DNA of 64,000 bases from the NCBI GenBank assembly GCA_046347475.1, contig JAXMGD010000002.1:1-64000 (forward strand), written 5' to 3'. This document shows, piece after piece, positions 1 to 7,988 of this stretch (the first letter of the stretch is position 1; every line of letters begins with the position of its first letter). The notes under the pieces are model-generated. The model made no database searches and was not told the DNA's origin. It worked only from the letters and a program-made list of their open reading frames with translations. This DNA comes from CAMCXE01 sp046347475. GTDB lineage: Bacteria; Pseudomonadota; Gammaproteobacteria; Pseudomonadales; Cellvibrionaceae. The position numbers were made by a program, and so were the translations under genes.

Positions 1-110
1 GCTGGATTAATGGGGAATGTATTTATTGCAGCCTAGCACAGGCCAAACGCACTTTAAAACTACCGAAATTTTGTTAAAAACGTTGTACCGAAAAACCCAA
101 ACCGAGCAGA
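1..110. other. Left-edge sequence, probable start of the next integron cassette
   Basis: This stretch lies beyond the attC site of the first cassette, in the direction in which further cassettes would follow on the minus strand. No convincing gene is contained in it; frames that are open here run straight through the attC site and are not believed. It is probably the beginning of a second cassette cut by the window edge, but this cannot be shown from 110 bases. Confidence 0.4.
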
Positions 111-226
111 ACCTAACGCCCGTGTATGCCGAGCCAAACCGGAGCGCAGTGAAGCGCATAAAATGGCCGAAGGCCATGCGCGAAACGAAGTGGAGGTTTG
201 GCTTCAGCATGACACGATTGTTATAC
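111..226 (-). other. attC: attC recombination site of integron cassette
   Basis: Read on the minus strand, the site opens with the R'' core GTATAAC (220-226) and closes with the R' core GTTAGGT (111-117), which fits GTTRRRY. Between them are two long imperfect inverted arms: CGTGT-ATGC-GA-GCCAAACC is present near 121-140 and in complementary form near 195-216, with single unpaired bases as expected for the extrahelical bases of a folded attC bottom strand. The centre carries a second small palindrome, ATGGCC-TTC-GGCCAT (163-178). A length of 116 bp is normal for attC. The stop codon of the cassette gene overlaps the R'' core, which is typical of cassettes. Confidence 0.87.
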
Positions 227-551
227 GCTCCTCTCTCGCAGTTGATCAATGTCGAAATACACAACATTGACATTAATTAACTCGCATTTAAGTTCTTTTG
301 CTAACTCGTAGCCTTTTACTACGAAAGCAATTTCCTTTTCCTTGGAGGGAAAGCCAGAGTTTTCGCCATTTAGTCTATCCAAAGTAGCATCATAGTCGCT
401 CTGCCAATCAGATAGTTTTCGAACCAACTCTTGCGATATTCCGATAGACGCTGGGTCAATATCGCCCACCTTCTCTTCGTCGCAATGCCATAACGGAAAG
501 CATTCATAGTCAGGCATTAACTTGATAGTTTTCATATGCATTTATGTATAA
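117..551 (-). mobile_element. Integron gene cassette, first position next to attI
   Basis: The cassette runs on the minus strand from the attI junction to the end of its own attC. At the right boundary (546-552) the minus strand reads GTTATAC. This is the exact reverse complement of the cassette's own R'' core GTATAAC, as expected because in the excised circle these two sequences face each other. The cassette is 435 bp and holds one open frame in the usual orientation, pointing away from the integrase. Boundary match, attC fold and orientation agree, so the assignment is strong although no search was possible. Confidence 0.82.
221..541 (-). CDS. Hypothetical cassette-encoded protein, 106 aa
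   Basis: A small acidic soluble protein with no signal peptide or membrane segment. Visible features are an N-terminal strand-like stretch followed by an aromatic motif (PDYECFPLW), a central helix rich in Glu and Lys (residues 40-85) and a C-terminal strand ending in YFDIDQLRERSV. The N-terminus resembles small hypothetical proteins that I associate loosely with cassettes or immunity-like families, but no function can be assigned. The start may be Met1 (541) or Met3 (535). There is no good ribosome binding site, which is common in cassettes and suggests dependence on an attI-side promoter. The TAA stop lies inside the attC R'' core. Confidence 0.72.
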   Translation of the reverse strand: MHMKTIKLMPDYECFPLWHCDEEKVGDIDPASIGISQELVRKLSDWQSDYDATLDRLNGENSGFPSKEKEIAFVVKGYELAKELKCELINVNVVYFDIDQLRERSV

Positions 552-760
552 CAGCCTTAATATACGGCACTCGCCGTCTATCACAGATTTCCTCGCCGTC
601 TATCACACCCCTCTGAAGCGGCCTTTTTGGCCAAAATTCTTTTTACTTCAGCAGTTTGCGGTAAACCGACGCCCTACTCTCTGTGTACCTGATTTTAGAT
701 AACACGGCGTATCGCCGTGTTATCAATGATAAGACCGCGCCGTCTATCACATTCGCAGCT
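546..760. promoter_or_regulatory. Candidate attI region with repeated TGTGATAGACGGCG motifs
   Basis: Between the cassette boundary (546-552) and the integrase lie three copies of CGCCGTCTATCACA on the plus strand, at 570-585 (extended to 16 bp), 592-607 (same 16 bp, 22-bp spacing) and 738-751. There is also a perfect palindrome at 698-724 with 12-bp arms GATAACACGGCG around TAT, whose arms resemble the repeat. A further related motif TGTGATAACGCGG lies at 816-828 in the other orientation. Chromosomal attI sites carry integrase-binding direct repeats, and cassette promoters usually lie here too, so these may be integrase or regulator binding sites. The function is inferred from position only. 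Confidence 0.55.
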
Positions 761-846
761 AGCCCTTACCAACCTCGCATCGCCCAACCGGCCTATCTCT
801 AAACAAAGCAAAGCCTGTGATAACGCGGTACTATGCGCCCTTATAC

Positions 847-887
847 TTGAAATAGATGGACGGAACAAGTACTGTATGCATAAACAG
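847..887 (+). promoter_or_regulatory. LexA (SOS) box and possible promoter of the integron integrase
   Basis: CTGTATGCATAAACAG at 872-887 is a near-perfect LexA box (CTG-N10-CAG with an AT-rich centre), 25 bp before the integrase start at 913. A possible -35 TTGAAA (847-852) is followed after 17 bp by TACTGT (870-875), a poor -10 that overlaps the box, so LexA bound here would block polymerase. LexA control of integron integrases is established in Vibrio and in class 1 integrons. Confidence 0.86.
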
Positions 888-912
888 ATACCACCCAAGA
901 CACGGAGCCGTT

Positions 913-1895
913 ATGAGCAAGTCACCCTTCCTAACTGAAGTACGCCAACGCATGTATACCCTGCGCTATGCAAAGCGCACGGTGGATTCTTACCTCCACT
1001 GGATAAGGGCTTTTATTCTTCACAATGGTAAAAAACACCCTTCCCTAATGGGCAGCGCCGAGGTAGAGGCGTTTTTATCCCATATGACCAATGGGCGCGG
1101 TGTCAGCCAGTCCACGCAGCGCTCGGCTTTAAACGCTTTAGTTTTTCTCTATGCCAAAATATTAAATAAACCGCTGGCCATAAACCTGCAGTTTAATAAA
1201 GCCAAAGTGCCACGCAAGTTACCTAGCGTGTTAATCCCTGATGAGGTGCGAAGGCTGCTGGCGCAGGTGCCACCCCAGCACCTTTTGGCTGTGCAACTGT
1301 TATACGCCAGTGGGCTACGCTTGATGGAGTTAATAAGGCTGCGCATTCAAGATGTAGATTTTAATTACGCTAGCTTGCGCATATGGAACGGCAAAGGCGG
1401 TAAACATTGCCAATGTGACATTGCCAAGTGACATAGGCCCCCGAATTATTTGGGGGCCTAAAAGAGCAGATTGAGCGCATGCATATTTATTGGCAACAGG
1501 ATTTGCTTAACCCAGTGTTTGCCGGTGTATCGCTGCCCCATGCTCTGGAGCGAAAATACCCCAAGGCACCGAAAGAGTTTGGCTGGCAATTTCTGTTCGG
1601 CGCCGCGAATTTTAGCCACGACCCAATACACGGGGTTTGGCGCAGACACCATATTGATGAGAGCTGTGTGCAAAAGGCCGTGCGGTTTGCGGCCCTAAGG
1701 TGTAGTTTTCATAAACCAGTCAGTTGCCATACGTTGCGGCATAGTTTTGCTACGCATTTGTTGGCAAGCGGTGCCGATATTCGCACGGTGCAGGAACAGC
1801 TTGGGCATAGCGATGTTGCCACTACGCAGATTTACACCCATATTTTGCGCCAAGGTGCCAGTGGGGTTAAAAGCCCGTTTTCGGTGCTGTATTAA
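913..1895 (+). pseudogene. intI: Integron integrase IntI, interrupted by two one-base insertions
   Basis: This is a tyrosine recombinase of the integron type. The first part (913-1413) has the SAM-like N-terminal domain and the first catalytic Arg in a SGLRLMEL motif. The second part (about 1458-1895, another frame) has the IntI-specific insert (SLPHALERKYP, FGWQFLF, RRHHIDES), then the HTLRHSFATH box, LGHSDV and catalytic Tyr in IYTHIL. Removing one T near 1414 and one G from the G5 run at 1452-1456 restores a continuous protein of about 326 aa, a normal IntI length with all catalytic residues. The start at 913 follows GGAG by a good distance; an in-frame ATG at 856 lies upstream of the LexA box and is less likely. 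Both lesions flank or lie in a 9-bp-arm hairpin (1434-1460). They may be real decay or sequencing errors in a homopolymer and hairpin. The gene is divergent from the cassette, as in all integrons. Confidence 0.88.
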
Positions 1896-2027
1896 CCTGG
1901 CGACAAAATAAATCGTCCTGAGCCATTTTCTCTTCCCCTCGCTAAAACAAGCGCTCATACCTGGATCTATGTGTTGTAGCGAGGCTCGCGGTGGCAAAAA
2001 CTCCCCTTGCGGTATCCATGCTGCAAT

Positions 2028-2061
2028 TATTAACCCGGCACTAAATGTCGCCGGGTTAATA
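2028..2061. repeat. Palindromic repeat, TTAACCCGGC family, copy 1
   Basis: An imperfect palindrome, TATTAACCCGGC and its complement around a short loop containing TAAATGTC. Nearly the same 34 bp occurs at 7811-7844, and a more diverged copy at 9128-9160; a degraded relative starts near 9777. It lies between the ends of the integrase and of dnaE2, so it could also serve as a terminator, although it has no clear T-run. Confidence 0.75.
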
Positions 2062-2171
2062 ACTCTGTATTTTCCCGTGGCGCGTGGTGATGATAAAAAA
2101 TGCGTGGCCGCCAGTTTTATTAAATTGACGGATTCACCTTAGCGCTTATCAGCGGTTTTTCATTTATATTT

Positions 2172-5100
2172 CTAATGAAAATCCCGCGAACTCAATTTAA
2201 ATTGCTTCAGCCGCGCGGAGCAATCTTCAATATGCCCGGCAATAATATGGATTACCGGCACATCTACATGTTCGGTGACAATTTCCACTGAGCCTTTAAT
2301 TAGCAATAATTTGCCGGTGAGTATCGCGGTGCGAAAACGCTGCTGGGTGGCTTGCCATATAACAATATTAGATGTGCCGGTTTCGTCTTCCAGCGACATA
2401 AATAAAACGCCGCTGGCGGTGCCGGGGCGTTGTTTGCCGGTGACAAGGCCCGCTATGCGCACAAAACTGCGGCTGGGTAAATTAATTAAATCCTGATGGC
2501 GAAGGCAGCGGCTAAAGGGGAATTCCTGGCGCAGCAATGCCATAGGGTGGCTGCGCAGAGTTAAGCCGGTGCTGGCGTAGTCTTCCATTATGTCGTGTTC
2601 TAGGCTTGGGCTTGCGGTTAATAATGGGTCGTTAATTAATTCACCGGGGCTTAATAATGCCGAAGCTGGCAGGGTTGCGGCAGCGTGCCAGCGCGCGCTG
2701 TAGCGGTTTCCAGCCAGGCTATGCAGGGCATCGGCGGAGGCGAGGCATTGAATATCTGCTTGGGTTAATGCTGTGCGCTGCACAACATCATCAATACTGG
2801 TAAATAATTGGCTGGCTCGGGCGGGGGCTATAGTGCGTGCTTTTTCGGTATTTAATGAGGCTACCGCGCTAAAACCTAAGCGTATGGCACGCCGCCCTTG
2901 TGCATCCAACTGCAGAGCATGTTCATATTCGCTGTAATTAATATCCACCGGCAATACACTCACCTGGTGGCGCGCGGCATCCTGAATTAATTGTGAGGGG
3001 CTGTAAAAACCCATGGGTTGGCTGTTGAGCAATGCACAATAAAAAGCCGCTGGGTGGTGGCATTTAATCCAGCTGGAGACATAACACAAAATAGCAAACG
3101 ACGCGGAGTGGCTCTCTGGGAAGCCATAACCGCCAAAACCTTTTACCTGCTCAAATAAAGCATCGGCAAAGGCTTGGGTGTAGCCGTTATTTAAAAGGCC
3201 GCTTTTAAATTTATGCTCGAAGGTTAAGAGTTTAGAATTTTTGCCCCAGTTGGTAATAGCGCGGCGCAATTGGTCGGCCTCGCCGCCGGTAAAACCTGCC
3301 GCCACCATCGACAGGCGCATGACTTGTTCTTGAAAAATAGGTACACCTAGGGTGGGTGCCAAGACATTTTTTATGGTATCACTGGGGTAGGTAATGGGCT
3401 CAAGCCCTGTGCGGCGGCGCAAATAAGGATGCACCATATCGCCTTGAATAGGGCCTGGCCGCACTATGGCAATTTCAATCACCAGATCGTAAAAACAGCG
3501 CGGCTGCAGCCGTGGCAACATGGCCATTTGTGCGCGGGATTCAATTTGAAATACACCTACACTATCGCCTCGGCACAGCATGGCGTAGGTGGCGGGGTCT
3601 TCGCGGGGAATATCCTGCAGGGTTTTGATGCTGGGCTCATAGGTGTTAATCATATTCAGTGCGCGGCGCAGGGCTGATAACATCCCCAGTGCCAGTACAT
3701 CCACTTTTAATAAACGCATGGCTTCGAGGTCTTCTTTATCCCACTGAATAATGGTGCGCTTGGGCATGCTGGCATTTTCCAGCGGCACCAGATCGCTAAT
3801 TTTGGTTTCGGAAATAACAAAGCCGCCGACGTGTTGGCTTAAATGGCGCGGAAAGCCCAGTATTTGTTTTACCAGATTAAAAAAATGCGCCAATAATCCG
3901 CTATTAAGCGGCAGGCCGATTTTGGCGCTGTGTTGTTGTAAATCGCTGCTGCGCTCCCACCAGGCAATATTTTTGGCTAAATGGTCCACTAAGGATTCTT
4001 CCAGCCCCAGGGCTTTACCCACATCGCGCACGGCGCTGCGGCTGCGGTAGGTAATTACTGTGGCGGCTATGGCGGCGCGCTCGCGGCCGTATTTTTGGTA
4101 AATATATTGAATGACTTCCTCGCGCCGCTGGTGTTCAAAATCTACGTCTATATCCGGCGGTTCATCCCGCTCGCGGGAAATAAACCGTTCAAACAAAACG
4201 CTGATTTGCCCTGGTGCTATTTCCGTAATAAACAGGCAATAACACACCACACTATTGGCCGCCGAACCGCGCCCCTGACATAAAATATTCTGTGTGCGAG
4301 CGTAGCGCACAATATCGTGCACAGTTAAAAAATAATATTCGTATTCCAACTCTTCTATTAATTCTAATTCGTTCTCTAACAGCGCATTAACTTCTGCTGG
4401 CACAGCCTGTGGCCAGCGCAAGTGTTTACCCTGCTCCACTAAGGCGCGCAGGTGTTGTATGGGTGTGAGGGTTTTCGGCACTAATTCCTGCGGGTATTGG
4501 TACCTTAATTCATGCAGGGAAAACTGGCACCTATCGGCAATCACACAGGTTTGTGCAATTAAGGCTTGGGGATATAGCTGGGCAATTTTAGCGATGGGTT
4601 TTAAATAGGCTTCAGCATTGCTATTAAGCCGCGTGCCCATTAGTTGAATTGCCGTGTTATGGCGAATAGCAGTGAGCACATCCTGCAAGGGTTTTCGCTC
4701 GATGCTGTGCATAAGTGCTTCACCACAGGCCACTAATGGCACCTGCAGAGCAGCGCTTAATTGTTGCCAGCGCGCAAAATCTTTTTGCTCGCCGCCCTGT
4801 AATTGGTGGTTAATGCCGATCCATAAACGCGTTTTAAAGGCGCGGCTTAATTCCGCCGCTTGTGCTTGAGAATAAGGCGTGTGCTGCTGCGCCAACCAAA
4901 TAATCAGGCACTGCTGCAGGCGAAAACGCAGATCAGCAAAATGCGCTTCATACTCGCCTTTTTCAGCCCTGCGCCGCGCTAAAGTAATAAACCCGGATAA
5001 TTCCGCATAGGCCAGGCGCGAAGGCGCTAGGGCAATTAACTGCATACCGTTGGATAAATAAAAGCGGCTGCCAATAATTAATTTAATACCGAGTTCTTCT

Positions 5101-5261
5101 GCCGCTACAAAAGCTTTTACCACCCCAGCCAGAGAGCATTCATCAGTAATAGCGATGGCCTCATAGCCTAATTCATAGGCGCGCTGTACGTATTCTGCCG
5201 GGTGAGAGGCGCCGGTTAAAAAGGTGAAATTAGTAGTGGTGCTCAGCTGGGCGTAGCGCAT
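2172..5261 (-). CDS. dnaE2: Error-prone DNA polymerase DnaE2 (ImuC)
   Basis: A C-family polymerase alpha-like subunit used in damage-induced mutagenesis, of the length usual for DnaE2 (1029 aa). The N-terminal PHP domain begins with YAQLSTTTNFTFLTGASHP. The polymerase core contains GRGSAANSVVCYCL and the aspartate motif PPDIDVDFEH (about residues 375-385), then RRAITNWGKNS and GYGFPESHSASFA in the finger region. The C-terminus has an OB-fold nucleic-acid binding segment (FVRIAGLVTGKQRPGTASGVLFM). It is the last gene of the imuA-imuB-dnaE2 operon: its ATG overlaps the imuB stop by one base (TAATG). Expression should follow the LexA box at 7550. It is expected to act with ImuA and ImuB in translesion synthesis at the beta clamp. 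Confidence 0.96.
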   Translation of the reverse strand: MRYAQLSTTTNFTFLTGASHPAEYVQRAYELGYEAIAITDECSLAGVVKAFVAAEELGIKLIIGSRFYLSNGMQLIALAPSRLAYAELSGFITLARRRAEKGEYEAHFADLRFRLQQCLIIWLAQQHTPYSQAQAAELSRAFKTRLWIGINHQLQGGEQKDFARWQQLSAALQVPLVACGEALMHSIERKPLQDVLTAIRHNTAIQLMGTRLNSNAEAYLKPIAKIAQLYPQALIAQTCVIADRCQFSLHELRYQYPQELVPKTLTPIQHLRALVEQGKHLRWPQAVPAEVNALLENELELIEELEYEYYFLTVHDIVRYARTQNILCQGRGSAANSVVCYCLFITEIAPGQISVLFERFISRERDEPPDIDVDFEHQRREEVIQYIYQKYGRERAAIAATVITYRSRSAVRDVGKALGLEESLVDHLAKNIAWWERSSDLQQHSAKIGLPLNSGLLAHFFNLVKQILGFPRHLSQHVGGFVISETKISDLVPLENASMPKRTIIQWDKEDLEAMRLLKVDVLALGMLSALRRALNMINTYEPSIKTLQDIPREDPATYAMLCRGDSVGVFQIESRAQMAMLPRLQPRCFYDLVIEIAIVRPGPIQGDMVHPYLRRRTGLEPITYPSDTIKNVLAPTLGVPIFQEQVMRLSMVAAGFTGGEADQLRRAITNWGKNSKLLTFEHKFKSGLLNNGYTQAFADALFEQVKGFGGYGFPESHSASFAILCYVSSWIKCHHPAAFYCALLNSQPMGFYSPSQLIQDAARHQVSVLPVDINYSEYEHALQLDAQGRRAIRLGFSAVASLNTEKARTIAPARASQLFTSIDDVVQRTALTQADIQCLASADALHSLAGNRYSARWHAAATLPASALLSPGELINDPLLTASPSLEHDIMEDYASTGLTLRSHPMALLRQEFPFSRCLRHQDLINLPSRSFVRIAGLVTGKQRPGTASGVLFMSLEDETGTSNIVIWQATQQRFRTAILTGKLLLIKGSVEIVTEHVDVPVIHIIAGHIEDCSARLKQFKLSSRDFH

Positions 5262-6766
5262 TAGGAAAATACTCCATGCACAAACCAGTGTTTGCTGTGC
5301 AAATCAAAAAATATCCATACCGGCATCTGGTCTTGGCGCCGCGCTAAATAATAATCCCGCGCGATGGAGGCCTCCCACCAGGCGCTGATAATACGTTCCG
5401 GCCCGGCAAGCAGGGTTAAATAGCCCTGCCAATACAACCGCTCGCCACGCTGCATAATTTCTATTGGTTCGGGCAATAACCAGGTGGGGCGCAAACTGGT
5501 GCGGTGTGATGCGGGTAGTGTTTGTTGGCATTTTTCGTTGAGGGCAATAAATACATTGGTTAATTCCGGCACCAGGTTGTCCTGGTAATGCACTTTGCAA
5601 ATGGCGCCATCGCCTAAGCGGGCTTTTAATTTTGCCAAGGTTAATTGCACATCGGCGGCTGGGTATTTAGGCTGTTTATCGGCATTAAAATTAAGCACCT
5701 GCTTAAACGGTTGCAGAGGCATAAAATGCCTGCAGATTAATTTAATCGCGTCTACCTCAAAGGGTAATTCATGAGCCTCTAATTGAATGACCGATAATTC
5801 AAATAACAGCTGCCATTGGCTTTGGGGGCCATCGCTATTAATACTCAAACGCTGGGTTCTTTTACTGATGCTAGCCAGCACCCATTCAATGTATTGGCAT
5901 TGCTGCTGGCGTTTGCGCATATAGGTGCACAGCTGTACCAGGAGGGTTTCTAGGGCGGGCTTTAAATAATCCACCTGGGCAATGGGGTAATCAAATTGCA
6001 GTTCTTCTTCAAACCATTCTTTGGGTGTGTACACCTGCCGAGGTGCTTCAAATAATAAACCCTGCTTAAAATTTTGATCAGTTTGGTATAAATCGATTAA
6101 TAGGCTGGCAAATTCATCACCTAGGCGCTTTCTAAATACCGCTATGGATTGCGCACTGATTTGCCGGGCAATATCACCCAAACCAACAAAGCCCATTTTG
6201 CTAAGCGCTTCTTGCGCCTTGGGGTAGTCAAATAACAGGCTAATAGGCAGGGCATTTAAGCGCTCAAGCAGGCTGCTGTAGGTTTCTTCACCCGTAATAG
6301 GGCTGGGGGCAAAACTTAACAACCAAGCGCTGCTAGCGGAATAACCCAGGCTAGCACTTAGGCTATAGGGCGTTTGCGCCATGGCCTGGCTGATGTTGCC
6401 GACTAAATTTTTGACGCCCCCAAATAGGCTTAAACAGCTGGATAACTCCAATAACAAAGCCGACTGCGCCCGCTGGCGGCTGAGGTGTTGGGTGATGTAG
6501 GGGGTAAATTCATAGAGCTTATCGGCAAGCCCATCCAACACCTGCTGCTCGTGGGCAGTGTTGCGCTCATACACCCTGCAGCTACTGAGCACCTGAGCGG
6601 TGGTCACATCCATGCCCAGCTCTACCCCCTGGGCAGAGGCAGCGGGCGTGGCGTAGACCACGCGTTTTTTCTGCACCACTATGGCTGCATCCTCAGCGCT
6701 GTGCTGCGGGTTGAGGGCGCGCAGGGGTAAATCCTGCAGGCGCAAAGCAAGCCACAGGCGCGTCAT
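5261..6766 (-). CDS. imuB: ImuB, catalytically inactive Y-family polymerase homologue
   Basis: ImuB is the adaptor of the mutasome. It resembles DinB/UmuC polymerases but lacks the catalytic acids and is known to bridge the beta clamp, ImuA and DnaE2. Here the N-terminus reads MTRLWLALRLQDLPL, without the acidic metal ligands that open active Y-family enzymes. The middle keeps the Y-family palm-like LFGGVKNLV and ASLGYSASSAWLLSF segments. The C-terminus carries the ImuB-typical GPERI...WW...RDYYLAR...WIFFDLHSKHWFVHGVF block. At 501 aa its length is normal. It starts 18 bp after imuA and overlaps dnaE2 by one base, so the three are translated from one message. Confidence 0.94.
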   Translation of the reverse strand: MTRLWLALRLQDLPLRALNPQHSAEDAAIVVQKKRVVYATPAASAQGVELGMDVTTAQVLSSCRVYERNTAHEQQVLDGLADKLYEFTPYITQHLSRQRAQSALLLELSSCLSLFGGVKNLVGNISQAMAQTPYSLSASLGYSASSAWLLSFAPSPITGEETYSSLLERLNALPISLLFDYPKAQEALSKMGFVGLGDIARQISAQSIAVFRKRLGDEFASLLIDLYQTDQNFKQGLLFEAPRQVYTPKEWFEEELQFDYPIAQVDYLKPALETLLVQLCTYMRKRQQQCQYIEWVLASISKRTQRLSINSDGPQSQWQLLFELSVIQLEAHELPFEVDAIKLICRHFMPLQPFKQVLNFNADKQPKYPAADVQLTLAKLKARLGDGAICKVHYQDNLVPELTNVFIALNEKCQQTLPASHRTSLRPTWLLPEPIEIMQRGERLYWQGYLTLLAGPERIISAWWEASIARDYYLARRQDQMPVWIFFDLHSKHWFVHGVFS

Positions 6767-6784
6767 TGCTGGCCCATGGGCGGG

Positions 6785-7534
6785 TTAGAGTTTAGCGCCT
6801 TGCACATAAGCAGCCTCTTGTTCTTCCTGACGTGCAAACCTGCCCTGGCCAAGCTGATGGTGAGCGGGCAATGCCTGCCACTGCTCAGGCAGCGGCAGTT
6901 TAATCGGCCGCGCCTGGTGGGTTTGCAAGCGGCCTTTTTGCTTAACAATGCTTACCTCAATGCCGCCTTGTACTAGCTGGGCAAACAGGCGCAGGGCTGC
7001 CGGTGAACTCTGTTGCTGGGCTTTGGCTGCGCGGAACATAACATTCAGGCCGCGCTGGCCTTCAGATGCGGCCAACACACATTTGCGCATCTGCGTGTAA
7101 CTCAGCGCCTGGTTAGGTTGCCAGGCCAGAACCGCCCCCAGATTAGCCCGCGCAAGCTCACTGAAGGTGGCTATAAACTGGTTGTTATCGCTGGGGTGAA
7201 TGATGATCAAGCGCTCCAAATCCAGCCCGGCCTGAATAAACGCCTGGGCAAAAGGCGCTGCAGGCGGGTTCACCAATACCAGTAAACCCGGCATCATCAG
7301 GCACGCAGCCATAAACAACTGCCATTCCAGCTGCATTCTGTGGTGGCACACCTCGATTAAGCTGCCCAAAGGCCAGCCGCCATTCACCAGCTGTGCATCC
7401 AATAGCTCAAAGCCACTGGGCACCGCCGCCCCACGGCTGCTGGGGTTTTGCGCCAGCCCCCGCCACACATCATCGCGCTGCAATAACTGTTGCAGTGTGA
7501 TAGGTGGCGGATTTAGAGGGATAGGGTTAGTCAT
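6785..7534 (-). CDS. imuA: ImuA, RecA-like/SulA-like protein of the SOS mutagenesis operon
   Basis: The first gene of the damage-inducible mutagenesis operon, 249 aa. It shows the RecA-like pattern of ImuA: VPSGFELLDAQLVNGGWPLGSLIEV near the start (a degenerate P-loop region), LLVLVNPPAAPFAQAF, and a C-terminal ALRLFAQLVQGGIEVSIVKQKGR segment like the substrate-binding edge of RecA/SulA folds. The start is placed at Met 7534. A longer reading frame would begin at 7594, but that start lies upstream of the LexA box at 7550-7565, which must sit in the promoter. In known systems ImuA binds RecA and ImuB. Confidence 0.92.
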   Translation of the reverse strand: MTNPIPLNPPPITLQQLLQRDDVWRGLAQNPSSRGAAVPSGFELLDAQLVNGGWPLGSLIEVCHHRMQLEWQLFMAACLMMPGLLVLVNPPAAPFAQAFIQAGLDLERLIIIHPSDNNQFIATFSELARANLGAVLAWQPNQALSYTQMRKCVLAASEGQRGLNVMFRAAKAQQQSSPAALRLFAQLVQGGIEVSIVKQKGRLQTHQARPIKLPLPEQWQALPAHHQLGQGRFARQEEQEAAYVQGAKL

Positions 7535-7549
7535 AGGGGGCAGCAGGTA

Positions 7550-7565
7550 CTGTATGCATACACAG
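7550..7565 (-). promoter_or_regulatory. LexA (SOS) box of imuA-imuB-dnaE2
   Basis: CTGTATGCATACACAG, a near-perfect LexA box 16 bp before the imuA start. It differs from the integrase box at 872-887 by a single base, and the identity extends to the preceding GTA. LexA control of this operon is well established in other proteobacteria. Confidence 0.93.
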
Positions 7566-7810
7566 TATAGTGCCTGATGACCGGGGGGCGTCAATTGATC
7601 TGGTTAGAACTTTTCATGGCCTAAGGCCAGTGCTTGGCTGCCTGTTGCTCGGTTGAGGCCGCCTCAGGAACAATCGGCAGTCATAATGTATCGCCCATCT
7701 AAGAGGGCTCTAATTTATTCAAGGTTTTACCTATTTAAAACAGGCACAGGGGTGAATCGGCGCTTGTTAAAAAACAAAACTTGGACTTAATCAGAGGCTC
7801 CATAATTTAG

Positions 7811-7844
7811 TATTAACCCGGCACTAAATGTCACTGGGTTAATA
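7811..7844. repeat. Palindromic repeat, TTAACCCGGC family, copy 2
   Basis: The sequence begins TATTAACCCGGC and ends GGGTTAATA. It differs from the copy at 2028-2061 at only two positions (GTCACT against GTCGCC in the right arm). It lies in the gap between imuA and the GH43 gene. Confidence 0.75.
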
Positions 7845-7861
7845 CTACCTAGGCACCAGCC

Positions 7862-7957
7862 ATGAATACACATCATTTCAGACACGCCGTGAATACATCC
7901 GTGTAGGCTCGTCAAAAATGTCCCTCTTTTTGACGGTCTGAAATGATGTGTATTCAT
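7862..7957. repeat. Perfect 22-bp inverted repeat with nested hairpin
   Basis: The outer arms (7862-7883 and 7936-7957) are perfect 22-bp reverse complements, beginning ATGAATACACATCATTTC. The 52-bp interior contains a second inverted repeat, CGTCAAAA and TTTTGACG (about 7909-7935), and the stretch GTGAATACATCCGTGTAGGC, which resembles a widespread intergenic repeat of gammaproteobacteria. It lies just after the GH43 stop codon on that gene's strand and may act as its terminator; the nested structure suggests a small mobile repeat. Confidence 0.8.
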
Positions 7958-7988
7958 AACTTCCGTACAGCTAGTAAGTGCTTCAAAA

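Noticed and set aside
7..280. Open frames on both strands at the left edge (about 88 codons each)
   Set aside because: Both run through the attC inverted repeats and overlap each other; their residues follow from the palindromes, and the attC and boundary evidence explains this sequence better.
570..607. Direct repeats CTCGCCGTCTATCACA taken as a CRISPR start
   Set aside because: Only two close copies with a 6-bp gap, no spacer-length regularity and no cas genes; better explained as an attI or operator motif.
7535..7594. Longer imuA start at 7594
   Set aside because: It would place the LexA box inside the coding sequence; Met at 7534 is the sensible start.
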